Positions 7,469 to 14,230 of a stretch of 14,252 bases of DNA are shown here, one piece after another. A model generated the notes under the pieces. The model saw only the letters and a program-made list of their open reading frames with translations, searched no databases and was not told the origin of the DNA. A program made the translations under genes and the position numbers. Every line of letters begins with the position of its first letter. Position 1 is the first letter of the stretch. Source of the DNA: Verrucomicrobiota bacterium (GTDB taxonomy: Bacteria; Verrucomicrobiota; Lentisphaeria; Oligosphaerales; Oligosphaeraceae); assembly GCA_022709995.1 (NCBI GenBank), contig JAKLHU010000006.1, forward strand, positions 1 through 14,252, in the 5' to 3' direction.

Positions 7469-8449
7469 TTACAGGTGGACGAGGCGTTTTTCCTGACTGG
7501 AGGTGATCATGGCCAAGGCAATGCGGAGGCTGTTGACGCCGTCTTGGAGAGTCACTTTCGGCGGCGTCCCGGCGGCGATGCCGGCCAGCCAGGACTTGAT
7601 TTCCGTCGCGTACGGCGATTCCTCCGACACGTCGAAGGCAATCTCCTGTTTGTCGCCGTTTTTGGGATAATGGACGATATGCTTGGCACCCCAGGTGTAG
7701 GTCAGGGAGCCGTTGTCGCCATAGATTTCATAGCAGTTGGCTGAGCGTCCGAAGCGCTGCCAGCCGCAGAGGAGGTTGCAGATGACGTTGTTTTGGTAGA
7801 CCAGGGTGGCGGAGGCGTAGTCGTTGGGCTCTGGCAGGGCGGGGTCCATCAGCAGGCCTTCGCAATAGACGCGGGCGGGGGCGCCGAAGCTCCAGTTGAG
7901 CAGATCAAGGTGGTGTGCGAGCATGTCGATGATGACGCCGCCGGAAAGCTGGAAATCGGCGAACCAGTCGCCGGGAAGGCGTTTGAACGCGCCGACGACC
8001 AGGTCGACGTTGCAGAAGCGCAAGGCGCCGATCAGGCCGCTCTGGAGCAGCTCGTTGAGCTTGTGCTGGCCGGGATGGAAGCGGCGGACGAAGCCGACGG
8101 CGACGCGGCTTTTGGCCTTGGCTTCCGCCGCCAGCAGCTGTTCCGCCTCGGCCCAGGTGCGGCAGATGGGCTTTTCACAGAAGACGGGCTTGCCGGCCTG
8201 GAGGGCCAGCAGCACGGCCTCGGCATGACAATAGGTCGGCGAGGCGACGCAGACGGCATCGACGTGTGGGGAATGGACCAGTTCCCGGGCCGACGCCATG
8301 ACGGCCATGCCGTATTTTTCCCGGCCCAGCTGGGCTGCCTCGGGCTTGGGGTCGTAGACGGCCGTGAGCTTGGCGTCCGGAAGGGCCGCGAGATTGTTGG
8401 CGTGCGAAGTGCCGAGGCGGCCGAGACCGACGATGCCGACTTTCAACAT
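7469..8449 (-). CDS. Gfo/Idh/MocA family NAD(P)-dependent oxidoreductase
   Basis: A cytoplasmic sugar or polyol dehydrogenase; family members oxidise inositol, glucose, glucuronate derivatives and amino sugars. The 326-aa product has the usual two-domain layout. The N-terminal Rossmann fold carries GIVGLGRLGTSH (5-16), where the GxGxxG element binds the nucleotide, and D33 ends the second strand. K93 in CEKPI is the conserved active-site lysine. The C-terminal alpha/beta domain carries GGVIIDMLAHHLDLL (170-184), with D175 and H179/H180 in the substrate and proton-relay positions. AGGAG lies about 9 nt before the ATG. It is the first gene of the proposed operon that runs on to the DUF4838, methyltransferase and esterase genes, 75 bp apart from the next. 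That context suggests it oxidises a sugar released by the secreted proteins. The specific substrate cannot be told from sequence. Confidence 0.93.
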   Translation of the reverse strand: MLKVGIVGLGRLGTSHANNLAALPDAKLTAVYDPKPEAAQLGREKYGMAVMASARELVHSPHVDAVCVASPTYCHAEAVLLALQAGKPVFCEKPICRTWAEAEQLLAAEAKAKSRVAVGFVRRFHPGQHKLNELLQSGLIGALRFCNVDLVVGAFKRLPGDWFADFQLSGGVIIDMLAHHLDLLNWSFGAPARVYCEGLLMDPALPEPNDYASATLVYQNNVICNLLCGWQRFGRSANCYEIYGDNGSLTYTWGAKHIVHYPKNGDKQEIAFDVSEESPYATEIKSWLAGIAAGTPPKVTLQDGVNSLRIALAMITSSQEKRLVHL

Positions 8450-8587
8450 GGCTTTTTGCTCCTGGGTGGGAAGGGGTTGGCTGCTGGCGGCAAAATCAAG
8501 GGAGCGCGGCTTATCCCGGCCGCGCCTCCGGGGAGAACCGCCGTCAGCAATTCGGGAACAGGTGAGAGTGGAAATTGACCGGTTGAT

Positions 8588-8615
8588 TTGCGGGAATGAG
8601 AATGCTTGTCATATT
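8588..8615 (+). promoter_or_regulatory. Weak candidate promoter for the pseudopilin gene
   Basis: TTGCGG (8588-8593), a 16-nt spacer and CATATT (8610-8615), preceded by TG one base upstream as in an extended -10 element. Each box matches the sigma70 consensus at only about 4 of 6 positions. Its position, about 55-60 bp before the start codon in the only AT-rich patch of the gap, is the main support. Confidence 0.25.
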
Positions 8616-8664
8616 AAGGAATGACGAGTGGTAATGTATTCCGTGTCGCGGGGCTGTTCAAGTC

Positions 8665-8669
8665 GGAGG
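8665..8669 (+). promoter_or_regulatory. Ribosome binding site fixing the pseudopilin start at 8675
   Basis: GGAGG lies 5 nt before the ATG at 8675. An in-frame ATG at 8621 would add 18 residues ahead of the pilin-type N-terminus and has no comparable site, so 8675 is taken as the start. Confidence 0.75.
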
Positions 8670-8674
8670 CAGTC

Positions 8675-9298
8675 ATGAAACACCAACGGGGCAGATTTAC
8701 CTTGATTGAACTTCTGGTGGTCATTGGCATCATCGCGCTGTTGGCCGCCATGTTGCTGCCGGTTTTGTCCAAGGCCCGGGAAAGGGCGGAGCAGGCGGAC
8801 TGCATCGGCAACCTGCGGCAGTTGACGCTGGCCTTCATGATGTACATTGATGACAGCAAGAGCCAGTTCCCCTACTATACCAATGGCGGCTGGGGGGCGG
8901 GACGCGAAGGCGGCTGGGTCTTTTATGACGCCTTCCCGGTGCCGGTGGCGGGTAACTTTGACGTCAGTCGCGGCACTCTGTACAAGTACGTCAACGAAGA
9001 AAGAGTCTACGCCTGCCGCGGCGACCTCACGGAATCGCGCTGCAGCTACGGCGCCAATTCCGACACCCGCAACGCCAAACTGTCGGAAGTCGAGCGGCCG
9101 TCGTCCATCCCCTTGCTGCTGGAAGAAGGCTCAACCCGGCCGACGACGAACGACGGCTATTTCGACTTGGACTACCTGCCTGCCGATTATGTCGTCAACC
9201 GCCACAACGATGGCAGCGTGTATGGCTTCTGCGACGGTCACGTGAGCTGGGAAAAGTGGATCAATGACGACGTCTGGCGGATGTGTAACTTCCGGTAG
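8675..9298 (+). CDS. Pseudopilin-like protein with H-X9-DG C-terminus
   Basis: A 207-aa surface or secretion-apparatus protein with a type IV pilin/type II secretion pseudopilin N-terminus, of the kind present in many copies in Lentisphaerota and Planctomycetota genomes. The leader MKHQRGR is followed by FTLIELLVVIGIIALLAAML (8-27), the hydrophobic helix, with E12 in the conserved Glu+5 position. The residue before the expected cleavage site is Arg7, not the usual Gly. The C-terminal part has H177 followed by nine residues and D187-G188 in HNDGSVYGFCDGHV, exactly the H-X9-DG pattern. W192, W195 and W201 follow. It is the only plus-strand gene here, is divergent from the glycan operon and converges with the DUF4091 gene. 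No prepilin peptidase or secretion genes are nearby. Whether it forms a fibre, anchors at the surface or is simply displayed is not known. Confidence 0.9.
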   Translation: MKHQRGRFTLIELLVVIGIIALLAAMLLPVLSKARERAEQADCIGNLRQLTLAFMMYIDDSKSQFPYYTNGGWGAGREGGWVFYDAFPVPVAGNFDVSRGTLYKYVNEERVYACRGDLTESRCSYGANSDTRNAKLSEVERPSSIPLLLEEGSTRPTTNDGYFDLDYLPADYVVNRHNDGSVYGFCDGHVSWEKWINDDVWRMCNFR

Positions 9299-9308
9299 GC
9301 CAGACCAG

Positions 9309-9343
9309 CCGGGGCGACGGCCCGCTCGTGCCGTCCGGCCCGG
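9309..9343. terminator. GC-rich hairpin between convergent genes
   Basis: Between the stop codons of the pseudopilin and DUF4091 genes, CCGGG...GACGG pairs with CCGTC...CCCGG. This gives two 5-bp GC helices separated by a small internal loop, with a 10-nt apical loop. No clear T-run follows on either strand, so it departs from the classical intrinsic terminator. The convergent position makes a bidirectional transcription stop the simplest reading. Confidence 0.4.
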
Positions 9344-9358
9344 CGCTTCCGGGAGACC

Positions 9359-11680
9359 TCAGTTGAGTTGGAGAATCGCCTCCGCGAGCCGTTGCCGTTG
9401 CCGCAGCAGGGCTTCGGGATCACGGCCCCATTCCTTTAGATTGGCGGCCAGCGGGGTGACGAAGGAGCGGATTTGCGCTTCGACCTCGGCGCCGCCTTTG
9501 GCCGTCAGCCGCCGGCGCAGCAGTTCGAAGTATTCGAAGTCCTCATTGCCGTCGCGGAGGATTTCCAGGCGGACGGACGAGACGGGTCCGTCGATGCCGA
9601 GGTGGTTGCCCGGGTAGAGGAGGAAGCCTTCGCCGTTGCCGCGCGGGTAGACTTCGGGGTCGTTCCAGACGTTGGTCGGCAGCAGGCCGCCACGTTCGTC
9701 CTTCTGGTGCCAGAGCACGACGTTCCAGTAGAGGATGCCGCGGATGTCATGGTAGGCCTGCATCCAGGACAGGATGCGGTGGGCGACGCCGATGTCGTCG
9801 ACCCAGTAGGTCGGATACGGCGGCGGCGGCCAGATGCAGGTGTACCACCAGACTTTGTCGCCGGCGGCGCGGCGTTCCGCGAGCACATCCCATTTGCAGG
9901 CGTCGAGGATCGGGCACCAGATGTCAATGGCGCCGTAGAGTTCCGGCTCCGGCTGTTCGGTCAGCAGCACCGGGATGTCCGCCCCGACCTGGTGGATCGC
10001 TTCGGCCAGTTCGCGGCATTCCTGGTATTGCTTCGGGGTCGGTTCGTCAAAGCAGTAGACATAGGCTTTGTCGAGCCAGTTCAGGGCGCGCAGCCGGTCA
10101 GCGGCGGCTTTCAGCGCCGGGGCATTGACTTTCAGCCAGGCGCCGGGCAGGCTGACGCTGTTGACGCGCGGGTCGTTCAGGAACCGTTCCGCTTCCGGCG
10201 ACGTCAGGGGGACCGGCAGACGGCTGGGCAGCAGGCGGCGGTCCGCCATGAACCAGTAGAACTTTTCGTGCAGGGCGCGGAATTCCGGCGAGGTGGTCTG
10301 GAGGCCAAAGGCTTTGGCCAGGTGGTTTTCCCAGATCAGGAAGGCGCTTTGGTAGGAAGGCGTCGTCGGCAGGGCGAAATTGAAGACCGTGATACGGATG
10401 GGGATTTCGGCGCCGGGGCCGTCCGCGGAGGTCAGCGTCGCGACGGCGGCGTAGTCGCCCGGCGGGCAGTCGGGCGCGGCGGTGAACTGGAACCAGATGC
10501 TTTGCGTGGCGTCGAAGGGAACATCGACTGGCTCCCGCCAGGGCGGCAGGGGGTCGGGCCACAGGCCGGGCTGGGCGCCGGGCACCCGCGGGTTGGCCAC
10601 CTGGGTGTAGCAGACCTGCAGGATGGCCAGACGCAGCCGTGGTTCGGGGGCGCCGGTGTCGCGCCGGCTGGGCGTCGAGCAGGTCGCCTGCAGCTGGCGG
10701 ATGGGGCCGCCGGCGGCATGGACGGCCACCTGGCCGCTTTCCGTCTCGTTTTGCGCCATGACCAGGCTGATGCTCTTTGGCCGTTCCGCCGGCGGGGCCT
10801 GGTAGCGGCGGACTTTGTCCATCGTCGACGTCGTCCACACGACGGGCGCCGCGGGCTGGCCTGGGGGCAGCAGGGCCACCTCGACCGGCTCGGCCGAGCG
10901 TCCGAGCTGGTGGATGGTCGAGATGGCGACCAGGCGATAGAAGACGCGCGGCCAGTCCGCCGGAATGTCCCGGTCGGTCCAGGAGCAGTCCTTGACGACG
11001 GCATGGGGAGCGGCCGCGATGCCGACGTCAGGAAACCGCGAGCGGTAGACATAGAAGGCGTTGACGGCCGGAAGATGGTCATGCGTCCAGGTCAGGCTAA
11101 TCTGGCGTGCGGCCGGGTCGAACCGGCCGGCGATGTTTGCCGGCGGCGCCAGGCGTTCGGGCGGGCGGCCGAAAAAGACATCGTCGACCCATCCCTGGCC
11201 TTCGCGCTCCTTGCCGTAGATTTCAAAGCGGATGTCGCAGAAGCTCGCATCGGCGCTGGTTTTGATGAGCACCTCGACGGGCGCCCAGGCCTCGGCGCTG
11301 ACGCGGACGCCGTTGCGGTTGCGGAGGTATTTCTGGTTGGCGTCGTACTCATACAGGAACAGCGTCCCGTCGCCCTTGGCCATCGCGCTCAACATGTATT
11401 CGGTTTCCGGCTCGGTGCGGACGGTCTGGTGGATGGCGGCCACATGGCTGGTGCCGTCGATGACTTTTTTGATGAAGGCGGCGCTTTGGCCGGTATGGGC
11501 GTCGCCGGCGATTGCCCCGGCGGTGGCGCCGCCGGTGCAGTGCGCGCCCCAGGAGGCTGGAAAACCGCTGGCGGCCATTTCTTCAAACGAGGCATTCTGG
11601 AGCAGATTGGTCTGCGCCCGGGCCAGTGTCAGGGAGAGAAGCAGGGCAGGCGGAATCAGGGCAAGGCGCCAGCTGGTCAT
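9359..11680 (-). CDS. Secreted DUF4091 domain protein, glycoside-hydrolase-like
   Basis: A 773-aa secreted protein likely to act on a polysaccharide. DUF4091 proteins are glycoside-hydrolase-like, and I cannot give a specific activity. A signal peptide (about 1-22, ARA-Q) is followed by a carbohydrate-binding-like beta-sandwich (about 24-172) that starts NLLQNASFEE and ends with GQGWVDDVFFG, a CBM4/9-like pattern. A fibronectin-III-like segment (about 178-272) and a beta-rich N-terminal domain (about 280-435) come next, then the catalytic-like region (about 440-720). Motifs include AYVYCFDEP (539-547) with acidic residues in the place expected for a catalytic acid, GILYWNV (648-654), GFLLYPG (685-691) and SSVRLEILRDGNEDFEYFELL (701-721), the DUF4091 hallmark. 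GGGAG lies 6 nt before the ATG. It is separated from thyX upstream by 189 bp, so it is probably its own unit. Domain borders are approximate. Confidence 0.87.
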   Translation of the reverse strand: MTSWRLALIPPALLLSLTLARAQTNLLQNASFEEMAASGFPASWGAHCTGGATAGAIAGDAHTGQSAAFIKKVIDGTSHVAAIHQTVRTEPETEYMLSAMAKGDGTLFLYEYDANQKYLRNRNGVRVSAEAWAPVEVLIKTSADASFCDIRFEIYGKEREGQGWVDDVFFGRPPERLAPPANIAGRFDPAARQISLTWTHDHLPAVNAFYVYRSRFPDVGIAAAPHAVVKDCSWTDRDIPADWPRVFYRLVAISTIHQLGRSAEPVEVALLPPGQPAAPVVWTTSTMDKVRRYQAPPAERPKSISLVMAQNETESGQVAVHAAGGPIRQLQATCSTPSRRDTGAPEPRLRLAILQVCYTQVANPRVPGAQPGLWPDPLPPWREPVDVPFDATQSIWFQFTAAPDCPPGDYAAVATLTSADGPGAEIPIRITVFNFALPTTPSYQSAFLIWENHLAKAFGLQTTSPEFRALHEKFYWFMADRRLLPSRLPVPLTSPEAERFLNDPRVNSVSLPGAWLKVNAPALKAAADRLRALNWLDKAYVYCFDEPTPKQYQECRELAEAIHQVGADIPVLLTEQPEPELYGAIDIWCPILDACKWDVLAERRAAGDKVWWYTCIWPPPPYPTYWVDDIGVAHRILSWMQAYHDIRGILYWNVVLWHQKDERGGLLPTNVWNDPEVYPRGNGEGFLLYPGNHLGIDGPVSSVRLEILRDGNEDFEYFELLRRRLTAKGGAEVEAQIRSFVTPLAANLKEWGRDPEALLRQRQRLAEAILQLN

Positions 11681-11843
11681 GGTCGGCTCCCAGGTTGATG
11701 TTGTTTGGGCAGAGATGTTTTCGGACGCCGGCCTTGCGTTGTCGGCCGGGTGGTCGGCGGCGGCAAGTCAAGGTGTCCGGTCGGTCTGGCAAAAGGCATG
11801 GCGTCGACGGCCATCGGGAAGCCGCGTGCCGGACGGCGGTTAT

Positions 11844-11858
11844 GGCGGCCTTGCCGCC
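11844..11858 (-). repeat. Perfect GC hairpin downstream of thyX
   Basis: On the minus strand GGCGGC-AAG-GCCGCC forms a 6-bp stem with a 3-nt loop, about 12 bp past the thyX stop codon. The position suits a 3'-end structure for the ketosynthase-ACP-thyX transcript. No U-run follows, so standard intrinsic termination is unlikely. The rest of the 11681-11869 gap shows no convincing promoter for the DUF4091 gene: a TTGACT is present without a -10 partner. Confidence 0.35.
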
Positions 11859-11869
11859 GGGTGCGGCCG

Positions 11870-12565
11870 TCACGACCAGTTGAGCACTTCGGCCACATGG
11901 GGCACAATCGGCGTGATCAGCTTTTTGATGGCCTGCCCGTATTCCCGGATTTCGGCCTGGGCGTGCGGGCTGTCGCGCAACTCGATGAATTTGATCAGGT
12001 TGTTGAGGTCGACGGTCGCCCAGAAGGTGGTCATCATGTTTTGCGGCAGGACGCCGCGGGCCTGCTCCCGGCAGACGCCTTCGGCCAGCAGCCGTTCAAA
12101 AAGCCGCAGGGCGGCGGCATGGTGCTCGGCAATCAGGGACCGGCACCCGTCCTGGTTGACGTGTTCGGCCGTCTTTGATGCCTGGCGGTCGCTTTCCGCC
12201 TGTTCGCGCAGCGCTCCCGGCAGGTAGAACGTGATGTCTTCGTTGGTATAGCGGCGGGAGATTTCGTTGTAGGACCAGGTCCGGTGCCGGTGCCATTGCG
12301 AGCGGACGAACAGAGGGCAGTGCACCAGGAACGTGAACACCACATGTTCCAGCGGACTGGTGTGGTGATTGGCGATCAGGTACTTGACCAGGGCCGCGTC
12401 GCGCTTGTCCATTTCCTGGCGGATTTTGCCGAACGACACCCGGGCGGCATTGACGATGCTGGTTTCCGTGCCCATCTGGTCGACGAGGCCAATCCAGCCC
12501 TGGCCATCCAGCACGAGAACATGGTTGGGCGGCGGAACATTGAGGTTGTCGGCGGCGTCGGTCAT
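11870..12565 (-). CDS. thyX: Flavin-dependent thymidylate synthase ThyX
   Basis: Makes dTMP from dUMP using methylene-tetrahydrofolate as the carbon donor and FAD with NADPH as reductant, in the cytoplasm, normally as a homotetramer. The 231-aa length fits the family. The ThyX signature RHR-X7-S is exact: R93, H94, R95 and S103 in WHRHRTWSYNEISRRY, which binds flavin and substrate. HHTSPLEHVVFTF (67-79) and the R170-G-V-LPQ...TTFWATVDLNNLIKFIELR region (170-197) are the other conserved blocks. The start at MTDAADN has an AGAGAGG-like site about 12 nt upstream, somewhat far. The gene is 39 bp downstream of the ACP gene on the same strand and so is probably the last gene of that transcript; no functional link to fatty acid metabolism is known to me. 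Identification is secure. Confidence 0.97.
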   Translation of the reverse strand: MTDAADNLNVPPPNHVLVLDGQGWIGLVDQMGTETSIVNAARVSFGKIRQEMDKRDAALVKYLIANHHTSPLEHVVFTFLVHCPLFVRSQWHRHRTWSYNEISRRYTNEDITFYLPGALREQAESDRQASKTAEHVNQDGCRSLIAEHHAAALRLFERLLAEGVCREQARGVLPQNMMTTFWATVDLNNLIKFIELRDSPHAQAEIREYGQAIKKLITPIVPHVAEVLNWS

Positions 12566-12604
12566 GGCGAGAACATCCTCTCTGCGAACAGGCCCACGAG
12601 GCGG

Positions 12605-12850
12605 TTATTTGCCGGCCAGGGGCGTTTCCAAATAGTCGGCGCAGCTTTTCAGGGACGCCAGCTGGCCGTAATCCTTCTCCGGCACTTCCACGCCGTATTT
12701 TTTGCGCAGTTCCATGACCACGTCCAGGAAGTCCATGGATTCCAGCTTGCCGCGCAGGCTGTCTTCGGGTTTCAGGGCGGCCCAGTCCTCGTCGGGAACA
12801 ATGTCGCTGAGAATCTCCACAATGGCCTGGGTAATTTCGTCGCGAGTCAT
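12605..12850 (-). CDS. Acyl carrier protein
   Basis: A small acidic carrier that holds growing acyl chains on a 4'-phosphopantetheine arm. The product is 81 aa, the usual ACP length. The attachment site is S38 in KLESMDFLDVVMELRKKYG (35-53), where the canonical DSLD motif is replaced by ESMD; the following helix II is typical. The start has a strong ribosome binding site, AGGAAGGA ending 6 nt before ATG. It lies between a ketosynthase gene (61 bp upstream) and thyX (39 bp downstream). The pairing with a ketosynthase, and the ESMD variation, suggest a carrier dedicated to that ketosynthase rather than the main AcpP, though the housekeeping role cannot be excluded from this window. No housekeeping fab neighbours (fabD, fabG) are seen. 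Confidence 0.93.
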   Translation of the reverse strand: MTRDEITQAIVEILSDIVPDEDWAALKPEDSLRGKLESMDFLDVVMELRKKYGVEVPEKDYGQLASLKSCADYLETPLAGK

Positions 12851-12877
12851 CTTTAATCCTTCCTGGGTAGAGGGTAC

Positions 12878-12892
12878 GGACAGAACCTGTCC
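12878..12892 (-). repeat. Perfect hairpin in the ketosynthase-ACP gap
   Basis: GGACAG-GTT-CTGTCC on the minus strand is a perfect 6-bp stem with a 3-nt loop, placed in the 61-bp gap about 14 nt upstream of the ACP ribosome binding site. There is no U-run. It may be an mRNA-processing or stability element that allows the small, often abundant ACP to be expressed at a different level from the ketosynthase; this is inference. Confidence 0.4.
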
Positions 12893-12911
12893 TGGTTGAC
12901 GTGGGAATCAT

Positions 12912-14162
12912 TCAGAATTTGGTGACGATGAGAACGCAGTTGATGCCGAGCATGCCGAACGAGTTGTTGAGGATGGCGTTGACGCGCGGGGCCTTGACTG
13001 GCTGGTTGAGGACGAGGTTCGGCAGGTCGCAGAGCGGGTCGAGTTGCTCGACGTTGATGGTCGGGTGGACGATGCCGTCGTCGAAGCTGGGCAGGTTGCC
13101 GGCCAGTTCCAGGGCGGCGGCGGCGCCCATGCAGTGGCCGATGAAGCTTTTCGTGTTGTTGACGTAGGTGTCACGGCAGGCCGGTCCGAACACTTCCCGG
13201 ATGGCTTCGCATTCCTTGACGTCGCCGGCCGGGGTGCCGGTCGCGTGGGTGTTGATGATATGGATGTCCGCCGGCGTCAGGCCGGCCTTGGCCAGGGCCT
13301 TGCGCATGCATTCGGCTTGCCGGGCCGGATTGGGCAGGACCATGTCGGCGGCGTCGGAATTGTAGCAGTAGCCGGCTATTTCGCCGTAGATTTTGGCGTT
13401 TCGGGCCTTGGCCCGGTCGAGGCGCTCCAGGACATAGACGGCGCCGCCCTCGGAAACGACAATGCCGTTGCGGGCCGTGTCAAACGGGCGGCTGGCCTTG
13501 ACCGGGTCCTCGTGGCTGGCGAGGGCGTTTTGGCTTTTGAAGGCGGCGAAGATGCCGAAGGTGCCGGTGCTTTCGGAGACGCCGCCGGCCAGGGCGACGT
13601 CGACTTCGCCGAGCAGGATTTGCTGGGCGCCGGTGACGCAGCCAAGGTTGCCGGCGGCGCAGGCGGCCCCGATCGTGTAGTGCGGCCCGGTGATGCCGAG
13701 GTTGACGGTCACTTCCCCGGCGGGGTTGTTGGCGACGGTGCGCGGATTGTGATAGTGCGACCAGTATTTCGTGTTGTAGTCGTAACGGCTGATTTCATAA
13801 ATTTCATTTTCCGTTTCGACATTGCCGTGTTCGGTGATGCCGAGGAAGACGCCGACGCGATCCGGGGCGACGCCGCCGTCGGCGCCCAGTGCCAGGCCGG
13901 CGTCTGCCAAGGCCTCGTGGACGCAGTAGATCGAGATGGAGCCCGCCCGGGTGCCGACGCGCACTTCCTTGCGCTTCTGGTACTTCAGGGGGTCGAAGTG
14001 GCAAAGCCCGGCGACCGTGTGGCCAAAATAGCGGATGTCATAGTCGCAAACGCCGGAAATGCCGTTCAGGAGGCTGTGGCGGAACTCTGCCAGGTTGTTG
14101 CCGTTGGGCGCGGCAAGGCCTATGCCGGTGATGACGATGCGATGTGAATCCGGTTTGTGCAT
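12912..14162 (-). CDS. Beta-ketoacyl-ACP synthase, FabF/KAS II-like
   Basis: Catalyses decarboxylative condensation of malonyl-ACP with an acyl chain. The chosen ATG gives 416 aa, normal for the FabF-like thiolase fold, starting MHKPDSHRIVITGIGLAAPNG. Catalytic residues (chosen-start numbering) are C168 in GAACAAGNLG, H306 in NTHATGTPAGD, K338 and H343 in NNTKSFIGHCMGAAAALE, so the Cys-His-His set is complete. NNSFGMLGIN near the C-terminus is the conserved GFGG-like loop, here FGMLG. A GTG at 14213 would add 17 residues (MALISFNYIIIKQLEYR) but has no ribosome binding site and lies outside the conserved fold; the ATG also has only a weak upstream site. The H-motif NTHATGT differs from the housekeeping NAHGTST, hinting at a specialised ketosynthase. 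It heads the visible ketosynthase-ACP-thyX group and may have further partners past the right edge. Confidence 0.93.
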   Translation of the reverse strand: MHKPDSHRIVITGIGLAAPNGNNLAEFRHSLLNGISGVCDYDIRYFGHTVAGLCHFDPLKYQKRKEVRVGTRAGSISIYCVHEALADAGLALGADGGVAPDRVGVFLGITEHGNVETENEIYEISRYDYNTKYWSHYHNPRTVANNPAGEVTVNLGITGPHYTIGAACAAGNLGCVTGAQQILLGEVDVALAGGVSESTGTFGIFAAFKSQNALASHEDPVKASRPFDTARNGIVVSEGGAVYVLERLDRAKARNAKIYGEIAGYCYNSDAADMVLPNPARQAECMRKALAKAGLTPADIHIINTHATGTPAGDVKECEAIREVFGPACRDTYVNNTKSFIGHCMGAAAALELAGNLPSFDDGIVHPTINVEQLDPLCDLPNLVLNQPVKAPRVNAILNNSFGMLGINCVLIVTKF

Positions 14163-14230
14163 TCGATATTCTAATTGTTTGATGATGATATAGTTAAAAG
14201 AAATCAGCGCCACCCGGGCGGGAAATATGC

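Larger units (their letters stand above)
8450..8674. other. Divergent intergenic region between oxidoreductase and pseudopilin genes
   Basis: This 225-bp region lies between two divergently transcribed genes and should hold both promoters. Its outer part (about 8575-8640) is more AT-rich than its surroundings. I see no textbook -35/-10 pair for the minus-strand operon. For the plus-strand gene there is only a weak candidate near 8588-8615. No RNA gene, operator palindrome or riboswitch-like fold stands out. Confidence 0.5.

Noticed and set aside
8621..8674. 18-residue N-terminal extension of the pseudopilin
   Set aside because: The ATG at 8621 lacks a good ribosome binding site and would put residues before a typical pilin leader. 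GGAGG sits 5 nt before the ATG at 8675.
9473..11698. 741-codon plus-strand open frame opposite the DUF4091 gene
   Set aside because: It is rich in Gly, Ala, Asp, Val and Arg, has no recognisable domain, and exactly mirrors a gene with clear motifs. In GC-rich DNA the antisense frame of a real gene is often free of stops.
13044..14147. 367-codon plus-strand open frame opposite the ketosynthase
   Set aside because: Antisense shadow of a gene with a complete catalytic triad; the composition is Gly/Val/Asp/Ala-rich with no motifs.
14163..14213. 17-residue N-terminal extension of the ketosynthase from a GTG
   Set aside because: No ribosome binding site upstream of the GTG, and the added residues fall outside the conserved fold, which begins at HRIVITGIG. 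It remains possible because the ATG site is also weak.
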